Positions 6,714 to 13,524 of a DNA stretch of 20,020 bases are shown one piece after another. Position 1 is the stretch's first letter. Each line of letters begins with the position of its first letter. Source of the stretch: an uncultured Phycisphaerales bacterium (GTDB taxonomy: Bacteria > Planctomycetota > Phycisphaerae > WQYP01); the NCBI GenBank assembly GCA_903868035.1, contig CAIPTQ010000014.1:1-20020 (forward strand). The letters are read 5' to 3'. The notes beneath the pieces were generated by a model. The model ran no database searches and was not told the DNA's origin. It was given only the letters and a program-made list of their open reading frames with translations. Made by a program: the position numbers and the translations under genes.

Positions 6714-9122
6714 ATGGCATCCCCCCGCCCCGAGTTGCAGAACCTCCTGGCCCAGGCCATCGAGCACCATCAAGCCGGCCGCCTGGCGCAGGCGGAGGGG
6801 CTGTATCAAAAAATCATTGCGCGCGATCCCCGCCATGCCGACGCGCTGCGGCTGCTGGGCGTCGTGGCGCACCAGACGGGCCGGCATGAACTGGCGGTCG
6901 AACTGCTCCGGCAGGCGATTGCGGCCGCCCCGCGAATCGCCGAGTACCACAACAACCTGGGTCTGGCGCTGCACGCCCTGGGACGCCACGCGCAGGCGAT
7001 TGAGGCGTTTCAGGCGGCGCTGCGGCTCAAGCCCAATCTGGCCGAGGCCCATTACAATCTGGCCAACACCCTCAAGGCCGACGGACAGATTGACCATGCC
7101 ATCGCCACGTACCAGGTGGCGCTGGAGCTCCAGCCGCGGTATCCCGAGGCGTACAACAACATGGGGAACGCGCTGAAGGACCGCCAGCAACTCGATCAGG
7201 CCATCAAGGCGTATCGCGCGGCACTGGCCATCAATCCGAATTTTCCCCCGGCCTGGAGCAACCTGGGCAACGCCCTGCAGTCCACGGGCGAATACGAGCA
7301 GGCCGCCGGGGCGTATCAGGAGGCGCTGCGGCTCCAGCCTGACGACCCGCTGACGCTCAACAACCTGGGCGGGACGCTGGCGATACTGCGGCAGTTCGCG
7401 CCGGCGATCGCCTGCTATCAGGCGGCGCTGCGGCTGAACCCGCGCTATGCCGGGGCGCTGTTCAATTTGGGCAACACGTATCAGCAGCAGCGGCGTTATG
7501 AGGAGGCGGCGGGGCCGTATCGGGCGGCCTTGGCGCTGCAGCCCAACTATCCCGAGGCGCAGAACAACCTGGGCAATATCTTCCGGCGGCAGGGGCGTGC
7601 GGAGGAGGCCATCGCGGCGTATCGCGCGGCATTGGAACTCCAGCCGGACTTCGCCGAGGCCCACAATAATCTGGGCACGTCGCTTAAGGATCATGGGCAG
7701 ATGGATGCGGGCGTCGCCGCTTTGCGTGCCGCGCTGCGGCACAAGCCCGACTATGCCGAGGCCTGGAGCAACCTGGGCAGCGCCCTCAAGGAGCAGGGGC
7801 TGATGGACGAGGCGATCGCGGCGTACCGCCAGGCCGTCGAGTGCCGGCCCGCGGCGGTGGAGTTGCACAACAACCTCATCTACGCCCTGCACTTTCATCC
7901 GGGTTACGACCCGCAGGCCCTGGCGGGGGAACTGGCGTTTTGGAACGCCCGGCATGCCCAGCCGCTGGCGCGGTTAATCCAACCTCTGGCCAACGACCGC
8001 GCGCCGGATCGTCCGCTGCGCGTGGGGCTGGTTTCGCCGGATTTCCGGGGGCATCCGATTGGGCGGTTTCTGCTGCCACTGTTTGCCGCCCACGATGCCA
8101 CCGACTGCCAGTTGTTCTGTTACAGCGACCATGTACCCGCCGGGCCGGATCGGATCACCACGCAATTGCGCGCGGGTGCTGACCGCTGGCACGACACCGC
8201 GGACCTGACGCACAAGGAGTTGGCGGGGCTGATCCGCCTGGACCGGGTGGATATCCTCCTCGACCTGACCATGCACATGGAAGGCTCGCGCCTGCTGACT
8301 TTCGCCCTCAAACCCGCGCCGATCCAGATCACGTACCTGGCCTACCCCACCTCCACGGGCATGGAAACCATGGACTATCGCCTTACCGATGCCGCCTTCG
8401 ACCCCCGTAACGCGGGCGTCTCGCCCGCCGGTTCAATCGGAGAAAACTCTCCCTACACCGAAAAATCCCTCCACTTGCGCTCCTACTGGTGCTATCCGCC
8501 CCCCGTTGCCGCCCCCGAATCCGCCCCCCCCGTCGCCCCGCTCCCCGCCCTGGCCGCCGGCCACATCACCCTGGCGTGCCTCAACAACTTCTCCAAAGTC
8601 TCCCCCCAGGCCCTGCACACCTGGATCAAGATTCTCCACGCCCTGCCCGACTCGCGCCTCTTTCTCCATGCCGCCCCTGGCAGCCACCGCGACCGCCTCC
8701 ACGCCACCCTCGCCGCCGCGGGCATCGCCCCCGCACGGTGCGAGTTCTTCGGCTTCCTCCCCTTCGCCGAATACCTCGCCCTGCACCACCGCATCGACCT
8801 CGCCCTGGACCCGTTCCCCTACGCCGGCGGCACCACTTCCTGCGACGCCCTCTACATGGGCGTGCCGCTGGTCACCTGGGCCGGGCCGGCGGCACTGTCG
8901 CGCGGGGGCGTGTCGATTTTGTCGGCATTGGGCTTGCCGGAGTTGATCGGCGCGACACCGGAGGCGTATGTGGATATTGCCGTGGGCTTGGGGAAGGAAT
9001 TGGGGCGGCTGGAGCAATTGCGCGCAACGCTGCGGCAGCGGATGGAGGCGTCGGTGCTGATGGATGGGCGGGGGTTTGCGCGGGATTTTCAGGAAACGAT
9101 GCGACGGGCGTGGACGCAATAG
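6714..9122 (+). CDS. TPR protein with O-GlcNAc transferase-like (glycosyltransferase 41) domain
   Basis: 802 residues. About eleven consecutive 34-residue TPR units cover residues 8-380, with the regular pattern A.A..NLG.AL...G....AI..Y..AL.L.P. The C-terminal part (from about 430) is a Glyco_transf_41/OGT domain: LRVGLVSPDFRGHPIGRFL with the conserved His, ITLACLNNFSKVSP with the Lys at the nucleotide-sugar site, and PYAGGTTSCDALYMGVPLVTWAG. OGT/SPINDLY-type enzymes transfer GlcNAc or fucose to Ser/Thr of proteins, with the TPR superhelix guiding the target; the bacterial substrate is unknown. An Ala/Gly/Ser-rich stretch at about residues 566-580 seems inserted between MDYRLTDAAFDP and YTEKSLHLRSYWCY and coincides with a REP-like hairpin. 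The codon style changes from C-ending to G-ending near base 8870. Confidence 0.9.
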   Translation: MASPRPELQNLLAQAIEHHQAGRLAQAEGLYQKIIARDPRHADALRLLGVVAHQTGRHELAVELLRQAIAAAPRIAEYHNNLGLALHALGRHAQAIEAFQAALRLKPNLAEAHYNLANTLKADGQIDHAIATYQVALELQPRYPEAYNNMGNALKDRQQLDQAIKAYRAALAINPNFPPAWSNLGNALQSTGEYEQAAGAYQEALRLQPDDPLTLNNLGGTLAILRQFAPAIACYQAALRLNPRYAGALFNLGNTYQQQRRYEEAAGPYRAALALQPNYPEAQNNLGNIFRRQGRAEEAIAAYRAALELQPDFAEAHNNLGTSLKDHGQMDAGVAALRAALRHKPDYAEAWSNLGSALKEQGLMDEAIAAYRQAVECRPAAVELHNNLIYALHFHPGYDPQALAGELAFWNARHAQPLARLIQPLANDRAPDRPLRVGLVSPDFRGHPIGRFLLPLFAAHDATDCQLFCYSDHVPAGPDRITTQLRAGADRWHDTADLTHKELAGLIRLDRVDILLDLTMHMEGSRLLTFALKPAPIQITYLAYPTSTGMETMDYRLTDAAFDPRNAGVSPAGSIGENSPYTEKSLHLRSYWCYPPPVAAPESAPPVAPLPALAAGHITLACLNNFSKVSPQALHTWIKILHALPDSRLFLHAAPGSHRDRLHATLAAAGIAPARCEFFGFLPFAEYLALHHRIDLALDPFPYAGGTTSCDALYMGVPLVTWAGPAALSRGGVSILSALGLPELIGATPEAYVDIAVGLGKELGRLEQLRATLRQRMEASVLMDGRGFARDFQETMRRAWTQ
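8412..8428. repeat. REP-like palindrome inside the glycosyltransferase gene
   Basis: GCGGGCG and CGCCCGC form a perfect 7-base stem around TCT. It is translated as part of RNAGVSPAG, at a place where the OGT domain appears to carry extra residues. I recall similar coding-compatible hairpins as dispersed repeats in PVC-group genomes; that is memory, not a search. Confidence 0.6.
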
Positions 9123-9153
9123 CCTTCCCCTATGCGCTGGGGAAATTCGGGAT

Positions 9154-9159
9154 TACAAT
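9154..9159 (+). promoter_or_regulatory. Probable -10 box for tatD
   Basis: TACAAT ends eight bases before ATG 9168. A 6-base inverted repeat (TTCCCC 9125-9130, GGGGAA 9139-9144) lies just upstream, after the previous stop, and could be a weak terminator or a regulator site. The -35 is not clear. Confidence 0.35.
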
Positions 9160-9167
9160 TTGCCCTC

Positions 9168-9989
9168 ATGTTGATCGACTCCCATTGCCATCTGACATAT
9201 CCGGGCCTGGTGGAAAACGTGGCCGAGGTTCTGGCACGCGCCGCCGCCGCGGGAGTGACGCGCGTGGTGACCATCGGCACGCAGGTGGGGGATCATCAGA
9301 AGGCCATGACGCTGGCGCGGGAGCATGCGGCGGTTTTCGCGGCGGTGGGCATTCATCCGCACCACGCCGGCGAAACGGAGGAGGGGTACGAGGCGTTTTT
9401 GGAAAATGCCGTCAAGACCAATCCACGGGTGGTGGCCCTGGGGGAGTGCGGGCTGGATTACCACTACGATTTTTGCCCGAAGCTGTTGCAGCGCGGCGTG
9501 TTTCTCAACCAGCTTGAGATCGCGCGGCGGCTGGCGGCGGGGGCCGCGCCGGGCGCCGGGGCGGCGAAGGACGCCGGGGTGCCGGTGATTTTGCACGTGC
9601 GCGAGGCTCATGCCGACGCGCTGGCCATCATGAAGGATTTCCCGGGGGTGAAGTTCGTGGTGCATTGTTTCACGGGCACGCCGGCGGAATGCGGGGCGTG
9701 GCTGGAGCTGGGGGCGTACATCGGGATCACTGGGATCGTGACATACAAGAACGCCGGCGACGTGCGGGCGGCGGCCAAGCTGGTGCCGGCGGAGCGGTTG
9801 CTGGTGGAGACCGATGCGCCGTATCTGTCACCCGAGCCGGTGCGGAAGATGAAGATCAATGAGCCGGTGAATGTGGCGCATACGGCACGGTTTGTGGCGG
9901 AATTGCGGGGGGTGGCGTTTGAGGAACTGGCCCGGCAGACGACGGAGAATGCGGGGAGGTTTTATGGGGAGCGGGTGGTGGGGAATTGA
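9168..9989 (+). CDS. tatD: TatD-family metal-dependent DNase
   Basis: 273 residues from ATG 9168. This start places the metal-binding motif DSHCHL (His6, His8) at the N-terminus, as in the family; a longer in-frame start at 9132 would add residues without family support and overlaps the promoter. Other metal ligands are Glu93 in ALGECGLDYHYD, His143 in VILHVREA, His166 in VVHCFTG and Asp216 in LLVETDAPYL. TatD enzymes act as 3'-5' exonucleases or DNases in DNA repair and turnover. An Ala/Gly-rich loop at about residues 123-137 looks like a small lineage-specific expansion. The gene uses strongly G-ending codons, unlike moxR just downstream. Confidence 0.92.
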   Translation: MLIDSHCHLTYPGLVENVAEVLARAAAAGVTRVVTIGTQVGDHQKAMTLAREHAAVFAAVGIHPHHAGETEEGYEAFLENAVKTNPRVVALGECGLDYHYDFCPKLLQRGVFLNQLEIARRLAAGAAPGAGAAKDAGVPVILHVREAHADALAIMKDFPGVKFVVHCFTGTPAECGAWLELGAYIGITGIVTYKNAGDVRAAAKLVPAERLLVETDAPYLSPEPVRKMKINEPVNVAHTARFVAELRGVAFEELARQTTENAGRFYGERVVGN

Positions 9990-10043
9990 GTCAGTGCTTG
10001 ATGCTGGTTACGCTATCAGGAAATACGCCACATTGGGGTTATA

Positions 10044-10274
10044 ATGTCACAGGAGCCTGAAGATCCGAAAAGACGATATCGCGGAAAACGCGGTCGAATC
10101 AAGACGGCGCTGGATGCTCTCGAACAGTTCGAGAGCATCGAGAAAGTCCAAAAAGCCCTGCGGAAATTACAAAAAGGCGTGCGTATCGAAAGCACCGGTA
10201 AAAGCCATCAACGTTTCAAAAACGCCTACCGCAACTTCTCGAAGCCCAAGGATTATTTCGATGAATTACAATGA
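10044..10274 (+). CDS. Small basic hypothetical protein, first gene of a three-gene overlapping unit
   Basis: 76 residues, rich in Lys/Arg (RRYRGKRGRIK, ALRKLQKG, SHQRFKNAYRNF), with a predicted amphipathic helix ALDALEQFESIEKVQKALRKL. I do not recognise the family. It overlaps the following gene by 14 bases, which supports a real coding role, as does base composition that stays open while the flanking accessory DNA is less GC-rich. The TATAAT at 10040-10045 overlaps the ATG, so either it is not this gene's promoter or the true start is elsewhere; a weak TGGGG precedes the ATG. By context it may be a DNA- or RNA-binding partner or antitoxin of the RelE-like protein, but nothing in its sequence proves this. 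Confidence 0.55.
   Translation: MSQEPEDPKRRYRGKRGRIKTALDALEQFESIEKVQKALRKLQKGVRIESTGKSHQRFKNAYRNFSKPKDYFDELQ
10113..10139. repeat. Perfect 27-base palindrome (13+1+13) in the small basic gene
   Basis: GATGCTCTCGAAC (10113-10125) and its exact reverse complement GTTCGAGAGCATC (10127-10139) flank a single A. The segment is translated as part of LDALEQFESIE. This is far longer and more exact than any other perfect palindrome noticed in the window, and it could be an operator or an RNA hairpin controlling the unit. Confidence 0.85.
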
Positions 10275-10782
10275 ACTGTCCCAACTCAAACGATGGATGA
10301 ACGCCGCCTTGAAGCTGCGTGGCAAAGGCCGCCGTCCGGAAGCTATCGCCCTGCTCCGCCCCCACCTAGACGTCCTTAAAAGACGTGCGCCAGGTGCGGG
10401 GCTTTTAGCCACACTGTATTTTGAAAATGATGACTTCAAGAACGCGGCGGAATGGTACGCGCGGGCCGCAGCGCTTGCTCCCAAATCGGAAATGGCCTCG
10501 CTTGGGTTGTTCCATAGCCTGTGGAAAATCGGCAAACACCAAAAAGCGTTAAAGGAAATGCGCCGTTTCCTTGGCGGCTCCGATTCCCGCGAATACTCCC
10601 GTCTGCTACACGAGTTGCAACTTGAACTCAACATCTCGGGCCTACAGACCAATGACATGACCATCGGTCCGGCCCATCTTTCGCTTGACGAGCGGATATG
10701 CCTCAACCAGGCCGAACGCGCGGGATTGGACTGGCGCAAATCGCACCGATTCGCGCCCCTTAAGGAGTTACAGAATGTCTGA
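10261..10782 (+). CDS. TPR-like hypothetical protein, second gene of the unit
   Basis: 173 residues from ATG 10261, with AAGGA at 10248-10252 eight bases upstream. At least two TPR-like helix pairs are visible: AIALLRPHLDVLKRRAPGAGLLATLYFENDDFKNAAEWYARAAALAPKS, then MASLGLFHSLWKIGKHQKALKEMRRFL. TPR proteins are protein-binding scaffolds. The start lies inside the upstream gene, and its stop overlaps the next gene by eight bases (ATGTCTGA). This tight packing indicates one operon and translational coupling. I do not know a family for the N-terminal (MNYNELSQLKRWMNAAL) or C-terminal (LSLDERICLNQAERAGLDW) parts. It may tether or neutralise the downstream RelE-like protein. Confidence 0.65.
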   Translation: MNYNELSQLKRWMNAALKLRGKGRRPEAIALLRPHLDVLKRRAPGAGLLATLYFENDDFKNAAEWYARAAALAPKSEMASLGLFHSLWKIGKHQKALKEMRRFLGGSDSREYSRLLHELQLELNISGLQTNDMTIGPAHLSLDERICLNQAERAGLDWRKSHRFAPLKELQNV

Positions 10783-11020
10783 AATCGTTCTGGCAGAACC
10801 GGCCGCCATTGAATTCAAGAAACTTACCGCCGCAACCCGTTCTCGAGCGCTAAAGCTCATGCGCGATATTCAACGGCACCCATCCAGACATAAACCAGTT
10901 CGAGTTCATTCTACCCTGCTGGACACGAATCTTTTCATGGTGCGCAAGGCCGGTCTCCGGCTTCTTTTTGAGTTGATGAAAGGACGTACCATCGTCCTTG
11001 CGATACAATCGCAGACCTGA
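10775..11020 (+). CDS. RelE/ParE-like toxin-fold protein
   Basis: 81 residues from ATG 10775, with a strong AAGGAG at 10762-10767 seven bases upstream. The order of elements fits the RelE/ParE fold: strand IVLAEPAAIEFKKL, helix AATRSRALKLMRDIQRHP, then strands PVRVH, TNLFMVRKAGLRLLFELMKGRTIVLAIQ, the last corresponding to the 'Y.R....YRV.YE....V.VL.I' end of RelE-like proteins. RelE toxins cut mRNA on the ribosome and ParE proteins poison gyrase; the sequence alone does not tell which. Catalytic residues of E. coli RelE are not clearly conserved. The gene sits last in the overlapping unit, which is reversed from the usual two-gene antitoxin-toxin layout only in having two upstream partners. 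Confidence 0.6.
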   Translation: MSEIVLAEPAAIEFKKLTAATRSRALKLMRDIQRHPSRHKPVRVHSTLLDTNLFMVRKAGLRLLFELMKGRTIVLAIQSQT

Positions 11021-11052
11021 ACCGATTGCACCCGATCTCCTCAGGAGCTTGC

Positions 11053-12078
11053 ATGTCCCATACGCTTTCTCCGCCGACTTCCGATACATCCATCGAAGCC
11101 CAAGTCGCCGACTTCCAGGCCCGCTACCGCGCCATCGAAGCCGAAACCGGCAAGGTCATCGTCGGCGCCAGGGACGTCGTCGCCCAGACCATCCTCTGCC
11201 TCATGATCGGCGGCAACGCCCTCCTCGAAGGCGTCCCCGGCCTGGGCAAAACCCTGCTCGTCCGCACCCTCGCCCAGGTCCTCTCCCTCCAGTTCTCACG
11301 CATCCAGTTCACCCCCGACCTCATGCCCGCCGATATCGTCGGCACCTCCATCGTCTCCACCGACGACCGCGGCAACCGTTCCTGGCAGTTCCAGCCCGGC
11401 CCCATCTTCGGCAACCTCATCCTCGCCGATGAAATCAACCGCGCCACCCCCAAAACCCAGTCCGCCCTCCTCGAAGCCATGGCCGAAGGCTCCGTCTCCG
11501 TCGCCAAAACCACCCACCGCATGCCCGACCCCTTCTTCGTCCTGGCCACCCAGAACCCCATCGAAATGGAAGGCACCTACCCCCTCCCCGAAGCCCAGCT
11601 CGACCGCTTCGCCTTCAAAATCTCCGTCGAATCCCCCGCCCTCGCCGACCTCCTCACCATTCTCGACCGCACCACCGGCACCCAAACCCCCGTCCCCGAT
11701 ACCCTCGTCAATGCCGAGCAGATCGTCACCATGAAGCGCCTCGTCCGTGCCGTCCCCGTCGCCTCCCACGTCAGGGACTACATCGGCCGCCTCGTGCTGG
11801 CGACGCACCCAGGCACGCCCGGCGCCCCGGAAATCGCCCGCAAGTACATCCGCTTCGGCGCCTCGCCCCGCGGCGGCCAGGCCATCATCCTCGCCGCTAA
11901 AGTCCTCGCCCTGCGCGACGGCCGCTACAACGTCTCCTTTGAGGACGTCCGCAACGTCCTCGCCCCCGCCCTCCGCCACCGCCTCATCCTCAACTTCGAG
12001 GGCCAGGCCGAGGGCCTCTCCACCGACGCCATCATCAAGCGGATCATCGACGCCACCGCCGAAGCCCCCGCCGTATAA
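11053..12078 (+). CDS. MoxR-family AAA+ ATPase
   Basis: 341 residues from ATG 11053, with AGGAG at 11043-11047 five bases upstream. The longer in-frame TTG 11026 has no such support. Walker A is GVPGLGKT (60-67), Walker B LILADE (122-127) followed by INRATPKTQSALLEAM; the sensor region is FFVLATQNPIEMEGTYPLPEAQLDRF, with RKYIRFGASPRGGQA near the C-terminus. These are typical of the MoxR/RavA-related chaperone-like ATPases that mature metal centres or protein complexes. MoxR genes are usually followed by DUF58, vWA and transglutaminase genes; here the next gene is convergent and unrelated, so this copy is isolated. Codons are almost all C-ending. Confidence 0.92.
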   Translation: MSHTLSPPTSDTSIEAQVADFQARYRAIEAETGKVIVGARDVVAQTILCLMIGGNALLEGVPGLGKTLLVRTLAQVLSLQFSRIQFTPDLMPADIVGTSIVSTDDRGNRSWQFQPGPIFGNLILADEINRATPKTQSALLEAMAEGSVSVAKTTHRMPDPFFVLATQNPIEMEGTYPLPEAQLDRFAFKISVESPALADLLTILDRTTGTQTPVPDTLVNAEQIVTMKRLVRAVPVASHVRDYIGRLVLATHPGTPGAPEIARKYIRFGASPRGGQAIILAAKVLALRDGRYNVSFEDVRNVLAPALRHRLILNFEGQAEGLSTDAIIKRIIDATAEAPAV

Positions 12079-12134
12079 CGGAACCCGTAGCATAAGCGAG
12101 GGTGAGGGCAAGGGGCCATTTGCACATGCGCCCG

Positions 12135-12163
12135 ATTACCAATTACCAATTTACCAATTACCA
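12135..12163. repeat. Heptamer tandem array ATTACCA
   Basis: Four units: ATTACCA, ATTACCA, ATTTACCA (one extra T) and ATTACCA. The period is the same as in the cobA array but the unit sequence is different. It lies in the intergenic region between convergent moxR and the methyltransferase gene. Confidence 0.8.
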
Positions 12164-12182
12164 CAAATTCCCCCCATTCCAT

Positions 12183-12211
12183 TTGCATCCGTCCCCGCCA
12201 CACGCTATTTA
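12183..12211 (+). promoter_or_regulatory. Promoter of the structured RNA
   Basis: TTGCAT (12183-12188), 17 bases and TATTTA (12206-12211), with an overlapping TATATA at 12210-12215. The predicted start, near 12218, coincides with the first base of the closing stem of the RNA. Confidence 0.55.
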
Positions 12212-12217
12212 TATACG

Positions 12218-12444
12218 AGCCTCTGCTGTGTTCGTGTTACCGCGGTCATTGGCTTCGGACCGATGAGCACCTTAAGGGCCCCTTGAGGCGGACTGACGGA
12301 CATGCCTCCCTGCACACCCCATTTATGGGCTTGCGTGCGGCCTAGTCGTGGAAGTCCCAAAACGCCTCCTCGCGCGGCCCGCCCTGTTTATTCAGGGTTC
12401 GAAACCTCACCACGTCACGGCACCCATGTGGAGGCACTTTTTTT
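12218..12444 (+). ncRNA. ssrS: Structured RNA, probable 6S RNA
   Basis: About 227 bases lie between a promoter and a T7 tract (12438-12444). GCCTCTGC (12219-12226) pairs with GTGGAGGC (12428-12435), with wobble, to close the molecule. Just inside, GTGTTCGTG faces CACGGCAC, like the UGUUCG...CGGCA closing region of 6S RNA. GAGGCG (12285-12290) pairs with CGCCTC (12363-12368) and GACT with AGTC (12353-12356), making a long apical rod. The two strands between form a large bubble; its 3' strand carries the small hairpin CCCTG/CAGGG (12382-12397) seen in many 6S RNAs. 6S RNA binds the sigma70 holoenzyme by mimicking an open promoter. Family assignment rests on architecture and a short motif; length is somewhat above the usual 160-200. 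Confidence 0.5.
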
Positions 12445-12453
12445 GCCCCCCCA

Positions 12454-12475
12454 CCCGGGGATTACACGCCCCGGG
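12454..12475. repeat. GC-rich hairpin downstream of the ncRNA
   Basis: CCCGGGG (12454-12460) and CCCCGGG (12469-12475) can pair perfectly around an 8-base loop. There is no T-tract on either side, so it is not a clear terminator. Confidence 0.5.
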
Positions 12476-12502
12476 CTTCCGCGCTCAGGACCGGCGAATC
12501 AA

Positions 12503-12593
12503 TAACTGTCAAAAGTAACTGTCAAAAGTGGCAGGCACACTCCGTGTGCCGTTGCGCCCTTGGCAGACGGCACTTGGAAAGTGCCTGCTACTA
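12503..12593. repeat. Composite repeat element: 13-base tandem duplication plus two hairpins in an outer inverted repeat
   Basis: TAACTGTCAAAAG occurs twice in tandem (12503-12515, 12516-12528). Then come hairpin GGCACAC-tcc-GTGTGCC (12534-12550) and hairpin GGCACTT-gga-AAGTGCC (12569-12585). The outer arms AGTGGCAGGCAC (12527-12538) and GTGCCTGCTACT (12581-12592) are near-complementary. It ends four bases before the methyltransferase stop and may serve as its terminator. The modular look suggests a dispersed element. Confidence 0.75.
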
Positions 12594-12596
12594 CCA

Positions 12597-13409
12597 TCAG
12601 GGGGCGGGCTTGACGGCGCGGGCCTTGAAGAAGGTGTAGCAGAATACGCCGTCGGGTTGGGCGGTGCGGTGGAGGTCGGCAAGGCCCTGGTCGAAGTCGG
12701 CGGCGCTGCTCAGGCCCGCGTCCAGCGCGGACTGGCGGACGCCGGCGATCATCGCGGTGAAGGTTTTTTTCGTGAAGCCTTCGACCAGATCGGGCCGGGT
12801 GGCGTCGGCATAGACCATGCGCGGCACCACGTCCACCTCGGCAAAACCGGCTTGCGTTAGCAGGGGGAACAGCGCCCGGCCGATGAGGGCGTTGCCGCCG
12901 GCACGCTTCTGCAACTCGATCTGGCAGTGAATGGCGCGGTGGGCGGGTTCGCTGTCGGGGTGGAAATACGCCGAGCCATGGTCGCCTTCGATGACGGTGA
13001 TGGTGCCGCCGGGTTTGAGCACGGCCTTGAGGGCCTGGAGCGCCTCGGCGGGCCGGGCGAGATGCTCCAGCACGAAGCAGACGAAGACGTGATCGAAGAA
13101 TGCGGGCTTGAAGGGCAGATCGAAGATGTCGGCCTGGCGGAGTTTGACATTCAGCAGGCCCGACGCGAGCAACGCGGCCCGGGCCTGCGCCAGGGAGGCC
13201 TCCGAGATGTCGATGGAGGTGAACAGGGCCGCAGGGCTGTTGGCGGCCAGGGTGAGGGTCTGGGCGCCAATGCCGCACCCGGCTTCCAGGACGCGGGCGC
13301 CTTTGGGGTAGACGGTGTCGTTGTGGAGGAGTTCCACCAGGGTCGAGGCCTGATCCTGGAGGCGGAGGTTTTCCTGGGGGTCGTAACCGTGGACGTAGGC
13401 TGGGGGCAT
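12597..13409 (-). CDS. Class I SAM-dependent methyltransferase
   Basis: 270 residues from ATG 13409. The Rossmann motif I is VLEAGCGIG (40-48), followed by the acidic end of strand 2 (FTSIDIS), motif AD(I)FDLPF and LEHLARPAEALQALKAVLKPGG, as in UbiE/Methyltransf_11/25 enzymes. The methyl acceptor cannot be told. ATG 13409 is preferred over the in-frame ATG 13442 because GGAGA lies 5-6 bases upstream and a TAATAT -10-like box (13446-13441) overlaps the longer start. The neighbour cdsA is divergent, so there is no operon evidence for function. Confidence 0.85.
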   Translation of the reverse strand: MPPAYVHGYDPQENLRLQDQASTLVELLHNDTVYPKGARVLEAGCGIGAQTLTLAANSPAALFTSIDISEASLAQARAALLASGLLNVKLRQADIFDLPFKPAFFDHVFVCFVLEHLARPAEALQALKAVLKPGGTITVIEGDHGSAYFHPDSEPAHRAIHCQIELQKRAGGNALIGRALFPLLTQAGFAEVDVVPRMVYADATRPDLVEGFTKKTFTAMIAGVRQSALDAGLSSAADFDQGLADLHRTAQPDGVFCYTFFKARAVKPAP

Positions 13410-13440
13410 GGGGTCTCCGTAAAAAAACACAAGAAGCGGC

Positions 13441-13446
13441 ATATTA
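13441..13446 (-). promoter_or_regulatory. Possible -10 box of the methyltransferase gene
   Basis: TAATAT on the minus strand, with a weak TTCGCG 18 bases upstream. It would give a leader of about 25 bases ending in the GGAGA ribosome binding site. Confidence 0.3.
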
Positions 13447-13512
13447 CCGCGCCGAGCCGCCGGGCGCGAAGGCGTTCAGTGGCTCCAGGAGACGCCCGCG
13501 CCAGTTCCACGT

Positions 13513-13518
13513 TATACT
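13513..13518 (+). promoter_or_regulatory. Probable -10 box for cdsA
   Basis: TATACT ends six bases before ATG 13525 and there is no Shine-Dalgarno, so the transcript is probably leaderless. No good -35 hexamer is seen. Confidence 0.4.
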
Positions 13519-13524
13519 TGCGCC

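Larger units (their letters stand above)
12079..12217. other. Gene-free stretch after moxR, with a short-repeat array and the upstream promoter of the ncRNA
   Basis: This is the first part of the 518-base gap between convergent genes. It holds a heptamer array (12135-12163) and a promoter for the RNA that follows. No T-rich intrinsic terminator for moxR is seen. No ORF here has protein-like composition. Confidence 0.6.

Noticed and set aside
6558..7955. 465-codon minus-strand frame opposite the TPR region
   Set aside because: Its regular repeats only mirror the TPR repeats of the plus-strand gene.
9132..9167. Longer TatD start at ATG 9132
   Set aside because: It would put 12 residues before the conserved DSHCHL motif and lies across the -10 box; no ribosome binding site precedes it.
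10040..10045. TATAAT as promoter of the 76-residue gene
   Set aside because: The hexamer overlaps the ATG, so transcription from it would start inside the gene. It may drive the second gene or be chance.
12393..12410. GGGTTCGAAACC looks like a tRNA or tmRNA T-arm
   Set aside because: No acceptor stem, anticodon arm or CCA-like end lies at the right distance. The bases fit better as the 3' strand of the 6S-like bubble.
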